Positions 1 to 10,337 are shown, numbered from the stretch's first letter. The stretch is DNA of 64,000 nucleotides from Palaemon carinicauda (GCF_036898095.1 NC_090766.1:32509827-32573826), one strand, 5' to 3'. Numbers and translations: made by a program. Notes: generated from the letters alone by a model not told the origin.

Positions 1-1770
1 CATTTCAGATTTGACCTGGAACAACTATACTCAGCTTCGAGCTTTTGCTCAGAGAGTTTATGCCTCAACTGAAAAGGAGTACAATTTAATCATAAAAGAA
101 ACTCTTTCTGGTACAAACTCAGGAAAATAAATGGTGGTCTACCCTTAAATCTGCACTCTTTGGTGTAGATGCAACAGTTCCTCCTTTACTTAAACCAGAT
201 GGCTCAGTCACTCACTGTCCAAAGGAAAAGGCAACCTTTTTAGCTGATGTTTTTGACAGTAAATAGAGTAATGAAAAACTTGAACTTCCTCAATCCTGTT
301 TTCCTGAGGCTAAACCACTAGTTTAGCTGTTCGATCTCGTGAAATTAAAGCTCTGTTGATGGACCTTGATGCTTGTGGAGGTGTAGACCCAAATGGTATT
401 TTTCCATTGTTTTCTATAAAGACAGCAGATTTCTTAGCTCCAAAGTTATCTGTTATTTTTCGCAAGTTAGCAAGAAGAGGAGCTTTTAGCACTTGTTGGA
501 GAATTGGTAATGTTACTCCTCTATGTAAATGTGTTTGTGGTAGCTCAAGTCCCACTGATTACCGCCAAATTTCCATAACTCCCATATTATCTAAAGTTTT
601 TGAACGTCTTCTAGAAAAACGTCTTAATAGGTTTGCTGAAGGTAATCATCTATTCCCTAGTTTGCAATTTTGTTTTCGTAAAGGCCTTGGTGTATGTGAT
701 GCCCTTCTTACAATCTCCAATGCTGTACAGAAATCCCTTGATTGTGGTCAGGAAGTTCGTATGATTGGCCTTGATTTTAGTGCTTCCTTACCGTGTTAAT
801 CATGAGGCCCTTGTTTTCAAACTGAAACAGTTGGGAGTGGGTGGGTCGTTTCTAAGCATTATCATTGTTTTGTTAAGTAATAGATCTCAAAGAGTTGTTG
901 TTGATGGGCACCATAGTGAGTATAGGAATGTGATATCTGGTGTTCCACAGGGTAGTGTTCTTGGCCATTACTTTTCATACTATATACACATGACATGTGG
1001 TTTGGCCTAGAAAACAAGCTTGTTGCATATGCAGATGATGCTACTCTCTTTGCATCAATTCCATCCCTGAATGTAGATCCGGGGTTGGTGAATCCCTTAA
1101 TAGAGATTTAGCTAAAATTAGTGCATGGGGCAAATTATGGGGTATGAAGTTGAATCCTAATAGAACTCAAAGTATGATTGTAAGTAGGTCAAGGACGGTG
1201 GCTCCTCAACATCCGGATCTCAGTATTGATAATGTTTCTTTAAATTTGTATGACTCTTTTGAAATTTTAGGTCTGATTCTCGACAGCAGATTTACTTTTT
1301 AGAAACACATTAGGTCTGTGTCTTCTTCAATTGCACAAAAAATTGGCTTATTAAGAGTGTCTTCCAAGATTTTCGGTGATCAATCTATTCTGAAGAAGTG
1401 TTTTAATTCTTTCATTCTACCTTATTTTGAGTATTGTTCTCATGTCTGGTGTTCAGCTGCTAATTCTCACCTTAATTTGTTGGACAGAAACTTACGGTCT
1501 ATTAAATTTCTTATTCCTGATCTAGATATTAATCTTTGGCACCGTCGTTCAATTAGTTCATTATGCATGTTGCATAAGATTTTTCATAACTCTGACCATC
1601 CTTTACATAGTCAGGCCTTCTCCACCATGAGGCTCAATATTACACAGTATTCTAGAAGTTTTATTCCAGCTGTTACCAAGTTGTGGAATGATCTTCCTAA
1701 TCGGGTTGTTGAATCAGTTGAAAAGTTCAAAGTTGGAGCAAATGTTTTTATGTTAACCAGGCTGACATGA
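1..1770 (+). pseudogene. LINE ORF2 remnant: reverse transcriptase, multiply interrupted
   Basis: Would copy the LINE RNA at the chromosomal target. Translating piecewise gives a segment before the RT fingers (KPDGSVTHCPKEKATFLADV, about 190-255), the finger region with SITPILSKVFERLL (about 568-618), a region with FRKGLGVCDALL (about 672-710), SGVPQGSVLG (936-965) and the catalytic YADD box, intact at 1028-1039. The C-terminal domain with SILKKCFNSFILPYFEYCSH lies at about 1384-1443 and the frame ends at 1768-1770. It is dead: in-frame stops near 128, 262 and 323, a frameshift near 790 between motif A and the next block, another near 965-975 after SVLG, and more around 1075 and 1300. No start codon is visible in the window. 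RT identity is certain from the motifs; the clade is not. Confidence 0.92.
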
Positions 1771-1778
1771 GTCTTTTT

Positions 1779-1852
1779 ATAGTTTATATATGACATATCT
1801 GTTTTTGACGTTGTTAATAGTTTATATAAGACGTACCTGTTTTGACGTTGTT
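1779..1852 (+). repeat. Tandem duplication of about 37 bp in the LINE 3' UTR
   Basis: Two adjacent copies, 1779-1816 and 1817-1852, share ATAGTTTATATA, then GACRTAYCTGTTTT, then GACGTTGTTA. They differ by a few substitutions and one T. The duplication lies just after the ORF2 stop in this LINE's 3' UTR. It shows that this UTR can form short tandem repeats, which bears on the satellite starting at 19.6 kb, although that satellite uses a different part of the UTR. Confidence 0.8.
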
Positions 1853-1995
1853 ACTGTTTTTTGAATGATTAATTGTTAATTTATTCTCATTATTTATCTA
1901 TTTCCTTATTCCTTTCCTCACTGGGCTATTTTTCCTTATTGGAGCCCTTGGGCAAATAGCACCTTGCTTTTTCAACTAGGGTTGTAGCTTGTCTA

Positions 1996-2036
<41 letters not shown>

Positions 2037-2037
<1 letters not shown>

Positions 2038-2112
2038 TATGCATATACATAAATATATACTGCATATATATATATATATATATACACAGTATATGCATGC
2101 ATATATGCATAA

Positions 2113-2152
<40 letters not shown>

Positions 2153-2381
2153 CTTTATATATATATATATATATATATCTTTATATATATATATATATAT
2201 GTATATATTTATAAGTACATACCGCATATATATATATATACATATATATGCATACATATATATATATAGATATATATATATATATATATAGGTACATATA
2301 TATATATATATATATGTGTGTGTATATATATATGCATGTTCATGTTTGTACGAAAGAGATAGATGACAACGGAGATAAAGG

Positions 2382-2414
<33 letters not shown>
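2037..2414. repeat. Compound microsatellite (AT)n, (AC)n, (AG)n
   Basis: Directly after the LINE (TAA)n tail comes a mosaic of (AT)n with TATATGCATG interruptions (2037-2335), an (AC)n block at about 2114-2131 and an (AG)n block at about 2383-2414. The low-complexity translations (IYIYI, HTHTH, RERER) have no gene support. Confidence 0.95.
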
Positions 2415-2418
<4 letters not shown>

Positions 2419-2912
2419 AATGAAGACAAAGGAACACCTTCGCAATTAAGCTTCTGTGGACATAAAAAGAAAGACAGAAAAAGAAGAGCCGAAGTAAAAT
2501 CCAGACGACAATGTTATGACCGGGATTCAACACGAACGGATTGAAAAGGGATTAACACTAAATGATAGAAAAGGATTTATGTGGATTTAGCTGTTTTCGA
2601 GGGTAATTACTACATGGGATTTTAATTTACTGTTAGGGTAATTTATTGCTCAATCTATGAAATAGTCATTAATAATGTTAATACTGGATACAGTTTTAGA
2701 GTTACATACTGTATTTAGTTTTTCCTGTGTATGACGGAGAAAGTTTACGTGATGGTAATTTCGCATTTAGGCCGCCTTCTCTACTTTTTAAATAAACAGT
2801 TATTTTTTGTAGGGGAATAATCCCATGAATTGTAAGACTTTATACGGGACTTTTCGATGATAAGGTTATTTCGTATTCTCCCTAGTACTCAAGTCTGTCT
2901 TAGTTCTGAGAC
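2415..2912. other. Unassigned sequence, nothing recognised
   Basis: About 500 bp of AT-rich sequence between two microsatellites. I see no ORF longer than the frames running out of the neighbouring repeats, no RNA gene and no known repeat family. Confidence 0.5.
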
Positions 2913-2913
2913 G

Positions 2914-2979
<66 letters not shown>

Positions 2980-2990
2980 CAATATATGTT
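2913..2990. repeat. (AT)n microsatellite next to the assembly gap
   Basis: Interrupted (AT)n with TATATGTATATATACA units, running almost to the gap at 2997. The gap therefore probably reflects a low-complexity tract the assembly could not cross. Confidence 0.9.
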
Positions 2991-2996
2991 TATTTG

Positions 2997-3496
2997 NNNN
3001 NNNNNNNNNNNNNNNNNNNNNNNNNNNNNNNNNNNNNNNNNNNNNNNNNNNNNNNNNNNNNNNNNNNNNNNNNNNNNNNNNNNNNNNNNNNNNNNNNNNN
3101 NNNNNNNNNNNNNNNNNNNNNNNNNNNNNNNNNNNNNNNNNNNNNNNNNNNNNNNNNNNNNNNNNNNNNNNNNNNNNNNNNNNNNNNNNNNNNNNNNNNN
3201 NNNNNNNNNNNNNNNNNNNNNNNNNNNNNNNNNNNNNNNNNNNNNNNNNNNNNNNNNNNNNNNNNNNNNNNNNNNNNNNNNNNNNNNNNNNNNNNNNNNN
3301 NNNNNNNNNNNNNNNNNNNNNNNNNNNNNNNNNNNNNNNNNNNNNNNNNNNNNNNNNNNNNNNNNNNNNNNNNNNNNNNNNNNNNNNNNNNNNNNNNNNN
3401 NNNNNNNNNNNNNNNNNNNNNNNNNNNNNNNNNNNNNNNNNNNNNNNNNNNNNNNNNNNNNNNNNNNNNNNNNNNNNNNNNNNNNNNNNNNNNNNN
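2997..3496. other. Assembly gap, 500 N
   Basis: Exactly 500 ambiguous bases, probably a scaffolding placeholder rather than a measured length. Sequence to the left ends in (AT)n and to the right begins with a TTTATGCATTTGGG unit that is repeated at 3599. Open frames drawn across this gap are meaningless. Confidence 0.98.
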
Positions 3497-3498
3497 CA

Positions 3499-3536
3499 TT
3501 TATGCATTTGGGTAATACCATTATAGTTACGAGGAT

Positions 3537-3599
<63 letters not shown>

Positions 3600-3637
3600 T
3601 TATGCATTTGGGTAATGCCATTATAGTTACAAGGATA

Positions 3638-3724
<87 letters not shown>
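3499..3724. repeat. Two-copy compound repeat, unique 43-bp block plus (CT)n
   Basis: A block of about 43 bp beginning TTTATGCATTTGGGTAAT and ending ATAATT is followed by a long (CT)n run, and the whole arrangement repeats: unit 1 at about 3499-3598, unit 2 at about 3599-3724. The two blocks differ at about three positions. Further units may lie inside the adjacent N gap. Confidence 0.88.
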
Positions 3725-3904
3725 CATCGACATGGGGAATGGTTGACCTATTTTCGCGCAAATAATGGATAGTATAAAAAGGAAGATTTAGGGGGAAAAT
3801 GACGGCATTCATTTCTTCCAGTCGGTTGATGGATCGAGAACAGGGATAATATGTTAGTTTGGTCAGCGGGGTCTATGTTCTTGTTAGGACGTGTTCCTGT
3901 CTTT

Positions 3905-4620
3905 GGCTAAATTCCTAAGGGATGAAATTCCTTAAGGGCTGAATTCCGAAAGGGCTAAATTCCGAAAGGGCTAAATTCCTAAGGGATGAAATTCCTTAAG
4001 GGCTAAATTCCGAAAGGGCTAAATTCCTAAGGGATGAAATTCCTTAAGGGCTGAATTCCGAAAGGGCTAAATTCCGAAAGGGCTAAATTCCTAAGGGATG
4101 AAATTCCTTAAGGGCTAAATTCCGAAAGGGCTAAATTCCTATAGGGCTAAATTTCCAAGGGTGAAATTCATAAGGAGTGAAATTTCTAAGTTGTTAAATT
4201 TCTAAGGGTTTAAATTTCTAAGGGGTTAAATTTCTAAGGGGTTAAATTTCCAAGGGGTTAAATTCCTAAGGGGCAACATTTCAAAAGGGCTGGATTCTTA
4301 AGGGGCTAAATTTCTAAGGGGCGAAATTCTGAAAGGGCTAAATTCCTAAGGGAGGAAACTCCTTAAGGGCTAAATTGCTACTTAGCCAAGGGACTAAATT
4401 GCTAATGAGTTAAATTCCCTAGGAGCTAAATTCCCTAGGAGCTAAATTCCCTGAGGGTTAGATAGCTGAATTCCTAAGGGGCTAAATTCCTAAGGGGCTA
4501 AATTCGTAAACTGATGGGGCTAAATTCCTTAGGGACTTATTTACTAAATTGCTAAGAAGCTAATTTGCTAAATTCTTTAGAGGCTAAATTGCCAAAGGGC
4601 TTGATTCCTAAGGGGCTAGA
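3905..4620. repeat. Minisatellite of 15-17 bp units (CTAAATTCCKAAGGG type)
   Basis: About 700 bp of degenerate head-to-tail units of 15-17 bp, variants of CTAAATTCCTAAGGG, ATGAAATTCCTTAAGGG and CTGAATTCCGAAAGGG. The left part is well ordered: the seven-unit block 3907-4018 (112 bp) repeats without change at 4019-4130. From about 4131 to 4620 units become more variable (CTAAATTTCTAAGGGGTT and others). Many units carry small dyads such as CCTTAAGG and CCCTAGGA. Confidence 0.93.
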
Positions 4621-4633
4621 TAAGTTGTGGATT

Positions 4634-4707
4634 GGATACAACAACAACAACAACAAATGCAGCCGTTACTATCCACTGCAGGACAAAGTCTTCAGACATG
4701 TCCTCAT

Positions 4708-4708
<1 letters not shown>
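4634..4708 (-). mobile_element. Short LINE 3'-end fragment with (CAA)n tail
   Basis: (CAA)n at 4638-4655 followed by ATGCAGCCGTTACTATCC, ACTGCAGGACAAAGTC and TTCAGACATGTCC. A CCACTGCAGGACAAAGGCCTC-like block next to a trinucleotide run is, from memory, the 3' end of a LINE family widespread in arthropods; here it is cut off after about 70 bp by (AT)n. The orientation assumes the trinucleotide run is the 3' tail. Confidence 0.55.
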
Positions 4709-4795
<87 letters not shown>

Positions 4796-4827
4796 GTATA
4801 TATATATGTGAGTGTATATATATATGC

Positions 4828-4898
<71 letters not shown>
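4709..4898. repeat. (AT)n microsatellite in two blocks
   Basis: Nearly pure (AT)n at about 4709-4792 and about 4829-4898, separated by a short TATATGTGAGTGTATATA spacer. Open frames on both strands here encode only IYIYI and are rejected. Confidence 0.95.
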
Positions 4899-4899
<1 letters not shown>

Positions 4900-5119
4900 C
4901 AAGAAGTTTATTACTCCTCTCCATATGTAATATATATACGAGTTTCATTTTATTCTACTGCATTTATCTGTTTTATCTTTTCTATTATTTTAGCAATGTT
5001 TATGTACTATCGTTGACTACTGCACTAGCTGTAAGATAACTTATATTGGCCTTAATTCACGTTCGTTTTGTTTTCTTTGATTGCTTTTATTTTAATGTTG
5101 TTATACTTAAACATCTCGT

Positions 5120-5240
5120 AGTTTATTTCCTTATTTCCTTTCCTCACCGGGCCATTTTCCCTGTTGGAGCCCTTGTGCTTATAGCATCTTGCTTTTTCAA
5201 CTAGGTTTAACGCTAAGGAGGCAATTATAATAATAATGAT
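5120..5240 (+). mobile_element. 5'-truncated LINE 3' tail, same family as 1-2036
   Basis: Matches the LINE 3' UTR at about 1898-1996 in order: TTTCCTTATTTCCTTTCCTC, then CCCTGTTGGAGCCCTTG, then GCATCTTGCTTTTTCAACTA. It ends in a short AATTATAATAATAAT tail. Read in reverse it contains CTCCAACAGGGAAAATGG, CCCGGTGAGGAAAGG and AAATAAGGAAA, very close to the first half of the satellite unit at 19.8-64 kb. How far the copy extends to the left is unclear. Confidence 0.85.
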
Positions 5241-5499
5241 ATCTGGTAAGATAAGAATTTTGTCCTACTTGGTAACTCACCCAAGGAGCATGGAAGAGGT
5301 AAAGTTTAGACAAGACTTGTCGTTTATACGCCCTTGATTTTAAAGGTATTTGGGTATTTTTGAGATAGAAATTCAGGAGTGTTATTTATAAGTGATGATT
5401 TGTTATTTCCTTAGGATTTATTGATTTATTCGGTAAGAACCGTTTAATATTTTGTTATTTCTACATCTACCAATGAAGTTAGGTTATATTTCACCCCTT

Positions 5500-5800
5500 G
5501 TTTGTATTTTTGTGTGTGTCTGTTTGTGAACAGCTTCCTGGACACAATTTTAATCGTAGAAAAATGAAACTTGCAGGAATTACCTGTTATGTTAAAAGCT
5601 GGAAATGATTAAATTTTGGAAGGTCAAGGTCAAAGGTCAATGTCACGGCCAAGCAAAATGTCAAATTCACATAATCATCCAAAAGTTTGGACATCGTTGT
5701 CACAGTGACTTCAAACTTGGTTGATATTTGAGTGTATAAAAAAAACCCACATCAATTTATACAGGTTAAGGTCGAAGGTCAAGGTCAAGGTCGAGCAGTA
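5500..5800 (+). repeat. Dispersed repeat carrying AGGTCA half-site clusters
   Basis: Contains two clusters of the hexamer AGGTCA: 5620-5640 (three copies, spaced 0 and 1) and about 5764-5794 (AAGGTCGAAGGTCAAGGTCA-like). A similar run in opposite orientation lies at 18945-18960, so this is a dispersed family, not unique DNA. AGGTCA direct repeats are the standard half-site of nuclear receptors; whether any receptor binds here is unknown. No coding potential is visible. Confidence 0.6.
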
Positions 5801-5930
5801 GATATTAATGGTTGATCCATAAAACAAAATCGAATAATATGGAACTTTTGCTGTTAAGTTTTATAATCTGATGCAAGAGGAATTGATTAGAAAATAGTTT
5901 TTCCATCAATGCCAAAAACTGAGTTTATCC

Positions 5931-5931
5931 A

Positions 5932-5989
<58 letters not shown>

Positions 5990-6170
5990 GCTAAGCTACA
6001 ACCCTAGTTGGAAAATCAGAATGCCATGAGCCCAAGGGTTCCAACAGGGAAAAATAACTGAATAAGGAAAGGAAATATGGAAATTAATAAACTACAGGAA
6101 AAATTATAAACAATTATATCCAATAATGATATGAAATATGAAAACCTATTCATAGCTAATTATCACTACA
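5931..6170 (-). mobile_element. 5'-truncated LINE tail with (ATT)n, same family
   Basis: (ATT)n at 5931-5989, then AGCTAAGCTACAACCCTAG, TTGGAAAATCAGAATGCC, GAGCCCAAGGGTTCCAACAG and GGAAAGGAAATATGG, the reverse complement of the LINE 3' UTR at 1898-1996. It continues through an AT-rich section to about 6170, just short of the DIRS element, whose right end abuts it at 6182. Confidence 0.88.
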
Positions 6171-6181
6171 TTATATATTAT

Positions 6182-6636
6182 GGATTTTGAGCGAAAGCGA
6201 AATCTATTTTTGGGTGAGGTAACCATGTCGTCCTGATGGAAGTTCCTAATAGGTAGCTTTCTAGGGTATATTTGACTACAGTGATATTCCCAGAAAATTT
6301 TACCTTAAGGTATCCAGAATTCTAACTCCTGGAGCGAATATCCCTAAATAATCTCACAGGGATATCGCATAATATCAGAGGACGTATTCTTGACACGTCA
6401 CATAGCTATCTTCACCCCGAACAGTATTAATGCTTCGAGGGGTTACAGTGACAAGAATCTGAAACGAGAATGAAAAGAGAGCCGCTCCTAAGGCATCTCT
6501 CCTATTCCGTTTCCAGTGTGTATCTGATGAAGGCGGTAGCGCCCTCTTTATTCCTTGTAGCGATATACGAGGTGTTACAGATACTGTATTATAAGGAGGG
6601 GTCAAATAGCCCTTTTACAATAAAAGGAAGGGCGGG
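6182..6636 (-). repeat. DIRS right inverted terminal repeat with outer extension
   Basis: The segment 6223-6271 (CCATGTCGTCCTGATGGAAG and onward through TAGGTAGCTTTCTAGGG) is the inverse of 16680-16726. The segment 6494-6564 (ATCTCTCCTATTCCG to CCCTCTTTATTCC) is the inverse of about 16621-16682. Between them, about 220 bp (6272-6493) are present here but missing from the left repeat. The outermost 41 bp (6182-6222, GGATTTTGAGCGAAAGCG and onward) are also absent from the left repeat but do occur in the internal complementary region. Confidence 0.82.
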
Positions 6637-6735
6637 TCCATCAGGACGAGATGGCTACCTCACCCAAAAATAGATTTTTCGCTTCGCTCAAAATCCGTTT
6701 TTTTGGGCTCAGGCCATGTCGTCCTGATGGAAGTT
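6637..6735 (-). repeat. DIRS internal complementary region (ICR)
   Basis: Two adjoining halves. 6637-6696 is the inverse of the element's right edge (6182-6241), with a few mismatches. 6705-6735 is the inverse of its left edge (16706-16736), with one mismatch. The junction between them is a short T run at 6697-6704. In DIRS-1 an ICR made of complements of both outer edges is the template that aligns the ends for circular-DNA formation, so this arrangement is diagnostic of the class. Confidence 0.85.
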
Positions 6736-7692
6736 TACCAGAGCATTACTGTATCTGTGGATTCTCAATTAGTGCCGTACTCTCAAGAAAGTATTTTCCT
6801 GGTCCGTCTAGACCTAGAGACCTATGATGTTACCGTCATACATCATTTCATCTAAGCATGAACTATGTTAGTGCTTCCTGCCCCCTACAGGGAAGAGTCG
6901 TACTAGACTCTGGAAAAAGTCTCGAGGAGTACATTAATAATTATGGATGACAAAATGACAAGCTTGTATAGTGGTCTCGCCCTATACAATATAAAGCAAA
7001 GTTTGTATAAGAGTCACTAATGTCAGTATGAATTTGTGACACCTTCCCCAATATGACTACTCTTATAAACTATTGGATAATGGTTGTATCCGCATAAGAA
7101 CAAATTTTGCCTCTTTGCCACTATTCCGTTAGGGTACCCACGTCAAACCCTTCCAAGGAAGGGTTAGAGTGAGTGAACTTTTGCTTGAATCAGGGAATAA
7201 TCTTAAAAGACATACCGTGATAAAAATATCCATATTTTAATCTTAATGCTCAGTAAATTTCTAATAAAATGAGTGAGGGCGAATACGACCCAGGGTTCAC
7301 TATGAACTAGTTTATTAAAATTTAATAAACGTACATATCAGATCAGCATTTATAAAATTTATAAAACGTGGATGATATGCGTCAAAGCATAAAGAAGAAC
7401 AGTCAACACAAAATATTGTTTCGTCTACTAAGAAACAGATTTACCACTTCAATTGAATTTATTGATAATAATGATATAGTCTGTAAACTGTTAATTTGCA
7501 CTAGAGTAAAAAACGCTTGGCACAAGTGTCCGTATTATGCTGTAGTTCACCGACGACAATGGAACAGTTCGTAAGGACACTTTCGTGGCCTATCGCTCAG
7601 TGTGTAATGACATACAGTGACTACACACGCACCCCCTTAATTTAATCGTCCCAAATTAATTACACTGTTCCTCGCAGATTTAAAACTGAAAG
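6736..7692 (-). other. DIRS 3' non-coding region
   Basis: About 950 bp between the recombinase stop codon and the ICR. I find no conserved frame, no second gene (for instance no methyltransferase as in some DIRS elements) and no recognisable nested insertion. Confidence 0.6.
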
Positions 7693-8735
7693 TTAAAGAA
7701 TTCTACCTGCTGCTACCACAGAATTCTTAAGTTGCTCCACTAGCTTCGCATAGTGCATAAAGAACACCTTGGATGACTACCAGCCGGTGTACAAACAAGG
7801 ATGTTCAAAATCCATATAATTAAACTTTCCTCGGATCATGACTAACGGGTGTACTGTCTGGATCCGTTCTGCGAATAACACGGGTGAGTTTCACCCTTAG
7901 TTCTAGAAAACTTTGAACCCAGGGCTTCTCTTCTGAACAGCTGTCCTCCCATAAAGCCTGAAGTTCTATGAAGATAGACCTTAGGCACTCCACTGGACAT
8001 AGAGATGCATCTTCCTTCAGAGGGCAGATTCTCTAGGGACCCCACCTGTTGGTGGGTAGCTTGTTCTTGGTAAGAAACGTTGGGTCTGGAAATAGATTCA
8101 GTTCTCCCTCCAAGAACTGGACGTGGCCTTCCTCTCTAGAGAGAGCCACTATTTCACTAACTCTGGCCACCAAAGCGAGTACAAGCAGAAATATGACTTA
8201 AAATTCAAGGCCTTCCAAGCGCATTCCTCCTTGTTCTTATTTATACACAATGAAGAATCTTATCTACTGACCATGTAAAGGGTCCTTGGAGGTGCTGAAG
8301 GGCTAAGCCTAGCATGGGCCTTTGTAGTTCATTAAGGACGTTGTTAGAAAGGTCGACCTGTAAGGCATATGGTATCTGTCTTGTCAAGGCAGACTTGAAC
8401 AAAAGAATTATGTTGGCTGCTAAGCCTTGCCCATGAAGGTGAATGAGGAATGATAAATAGGAATCTGTCTAGATTTCTTTTGGTTTCTTCACCTTGACAA
8501 GGGATATCTGTTTCTTCCCTGAAGCCTCATAATGTCTTCTGGTTTCCTCCAAAAGTCTGAATTGACTTTTAACACCGAATCGTTTTCTCATCGTTAAGGA
8601 GAGAAAATCATGAGATGTAGGTTCCGTGTTTTCTGTGATGAAGCGAAGACAGTCGACTTCTGTACTCACTGAGACAGGGATGGATCCGGTAGCGGTACGA
8701 ATTTTATTCATAGTTCTAATGCCAGAGGGAACCAC
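7693..8735 (-). pseudogene. DIRS tyrosine recombinase, degraded
   Basis: Would join the circular DIRS DNA to the chromosome through a covalent tyrosine-DNA link. On the minus strand the N-terminal core-binding domain includes FLSLTMRKRFGVKSQFRLLE (about 8594-8535) and, after a TAG near 8473, YLSFLIHLHGQGLAANIILL (about 8460-8401). The catalytic domain shows LALVARVSEIVAL with the first catalytic arginine at 8162-8164, LCPVECL near 8000, and the C-terminal box TGW-stop-SSKVFFMHYAK with the presumed nucleophile tyrosine at 7750-7752. The gene ends in VVAAGRIL and TAA at 7693-7695. Damage includes TAG where tryptophan or lysine is expected (7777-7779 and near 8040), a TAA after HCV near 8238 with a frameshift, and an altered HxxR region before GKFNYM. 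The beginning overlaps the end of the RT frame. Confidence 0.86.
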
Positions 8736-10337
8736 ACGCTATTTGGCAACTTGTGGGCCACTATTGCTGCTTTCCCTTTGAAGGATCTCAGCTTATCGAG
8801 GACCTTCAAAAGGAGGTTGTGCGGAGGGAACAGATAAATACTGGACCATCTGTTCCAGTCCAGGGACATAGCGTCCACTGCCTCCGCTAGCGGATCCTCG
8901 TATGGGGACACGTAACGATCTATTTTCTTGTTGTCTTTCGTCGCAAAGTCTATCTGCAGCTCTGGGACTTTACTTGAGATGAAGGAGAACGATCCTGCAT
9001 CATTCTGACTCTATAGGTGTAAACCTGGATAGAGCGTCCGCTGTCACATTGCGGAACCCTTGATTGTGAACTGCTGACAGGTGCCATTTCTCCCTTTCTT
9101 CCAAACGAAATATGGCCAACATCACTTGGTTGATTTGAGGTGACCGTGACCCTTGTCGATTCAGGCCTCTCACTACCACCTTGCTGTCTAGAACCAGTCT
9201 TATGTGGGTCGAGTGGCGAGGAGAAACTTTCTTTAGTGTCAGAAGTACTGCCATGGCTTCTAGAAAGTTGATGTGAAATGACTTGAAAAGATTGGACCAA
9301 GCTTCTTGGACTCTCATCTGATGAGAGTGACCTCCCCAGTCTTCCTTTGAAGCGTCTGTGTGGATAGTTACTGACGGGGGAGGAGGTTGAAGAATTATTG
9401 ATTTCTTCAATTGCTTGCCATTGGACCACGGCTTGAGAAGCGTTCGCAGTCGAGTCGGTAGTGGTCTTATTAGATCTCTTCGCGCGTTTGATGCGTATTT
9501 TCTCCAGACTCCTGTTGCATCCTTAAGCTGTGCTCTTAGCACTGGATCTGTTATCGAAGCAAACTGTAGAGAGCCCAGCACTCTCTCCTGTTCACGTCTT
9601 GATATCCGTTTGGATTTCAATAGTCTCTTGACAGATCCTGCTATTTCTTTCCTCTTCTTACCAGGAATGGAAAGTCGATGTGACTCCAAATTCCAGTGGA
9701 TTCCCAACCACTGAAATTTTTGAGCTGGAGAAAGTCGGGACTTTTTGATGTTGATCTTGAATCCCAGATGTTCCAGGAACTGGATCACTATCTTAGAAGC
9801 TTGCATGCATTCTGTCCTGGATGCTGCCCACACCAGCCAGTCGTCCATGTAGGCTACTACTTGGACCCCCTTTAGGCGTAATTGATGGACGGCTGCGTTC
9901 GCGAGCATCGTGAAAATCCTTTGGGCTATGTTTAGCCTGAAAGGCATGGCTCTGAAGGCGTAAAGTTTTCTATGTAACTTGAAGCCTAGGTAGGAGGAGA
10001 GGTGACGATTAATTGGAACATGTCAATAAGCGTCGGACAAGTCTATAGAGACAGTATATGCCCTTCTGGGCAGTAGGGTCCTTATGTGTTGAAGCGTGAG
10101 CATTCTGAACATGTAGTTCACTATGAACTTGTTGAGTGGCGACAAGTCTAGAAGGACTCTGAGTTTTTCTGAGTCCTTCTTTGGAACACGAAACAGCCTT
10201 CCTTGGAATTTTATGGACTTAACTTTCCGGATTTCTCTTTTGTCTAAGAGTTCTCGGACATATTCTTCCAGAATGGGGGATGATTGTTGGAAGAATTAAG
10301 GGAATTGAGGTGGAGGACTGCTCCAGCTCCAACCTAC
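8708..10337 (-). pseudogene. DIRS reverse transcriptase-RNase H, main part
   Basis: Would copy the DIRS RNA into DNA and remove the RNA strand. On the minus strand RT begins after the nested transposon with GWSWSSPPPQFP. Motif A is SIDLSDAY (about 10049-10026). Motif C is AYMDDWLVWA, with YMDD at 9840-9851, then KSRLSPAQKFQWLGIHWN. RNase H follows: HTDASKEDWGG, NFLEAM, LVLDSK and VTADALSR supply the four acidic residues (residues 198, 230, 254 and 304 of the open stretch starting at 9947). After a frameshift near 8985 the linker domain continues to 8708 (DPLAEAVDAMSLDWNRWSSI, then YLFPPHNLL). In-frame stops are TAA at 10296-10298 and TGA at 10023-10025; the latter follows DAY and fits a TGG-to-TGA change. 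The order RT, RNase H, recombinase on one strand is typical of DIRS. Confidence 0.93.

Larger units (their letters stand above)
1..2036 (+). mobile_element. Non-LTR retrotransposon (LINE), 3' portion with (TAA)n tail
   Basis: The element runs off the left edge, so its 5' part is not visible. From left to right it shows a pre-RT segment, a reverse transcriptase domain, a C-terminal domain ending near 1770, a 3' UTR of about 225 bp and a (TAA)n tail at 1997-2036. The 3' UTR ends in the block at about 1898-1996 (CTCACTGGGC, TTGGAGCCCTTGGGC, CAACTAGGGTTGTAGCTTG). That block recurs as 5'-truncated copies at 5120-5240, 5931-6170, 18300-18540 and 19449-19620, and these fix the family's 3' end. A TAA-type microsatellite tail is known from I-group LINEs, but clade assignment here (I, Jockey or related) is inference; the endonuclease domain is outside the window. 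Confidence 0.92.

Noticed and set aside
2857..3621. Open frames spanning the N gap
   Set aside because: They consist of undetermined bases flanked by IYIYI and SLSLS low-complexity translation.
3773..3814. Possible core promoter: TATAAAAAGG at 3773 and a TCATTT initiator-like word at 3809
   Set aside because: The spacing of about 38 bp from TATA to the initiator A is longer than usual, and no gene lies downstream, only a minisatellite.
6182..6696. Independent small inverted-repeat element bounded by 60-bp inverted ends
   Set aside because: The right boundary coincides with one half of the DIRS ICR and the interior matches the left DIRS terminal repeat, so the DIRS architecture explains it better.
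9415..9714. Plus-strand open frame opposite the RT gene, and similarly 13032-13487 and 13587-13811 opposite gag
   Set aside because: Antisense shadows of clearly recognisable DIRS genes.
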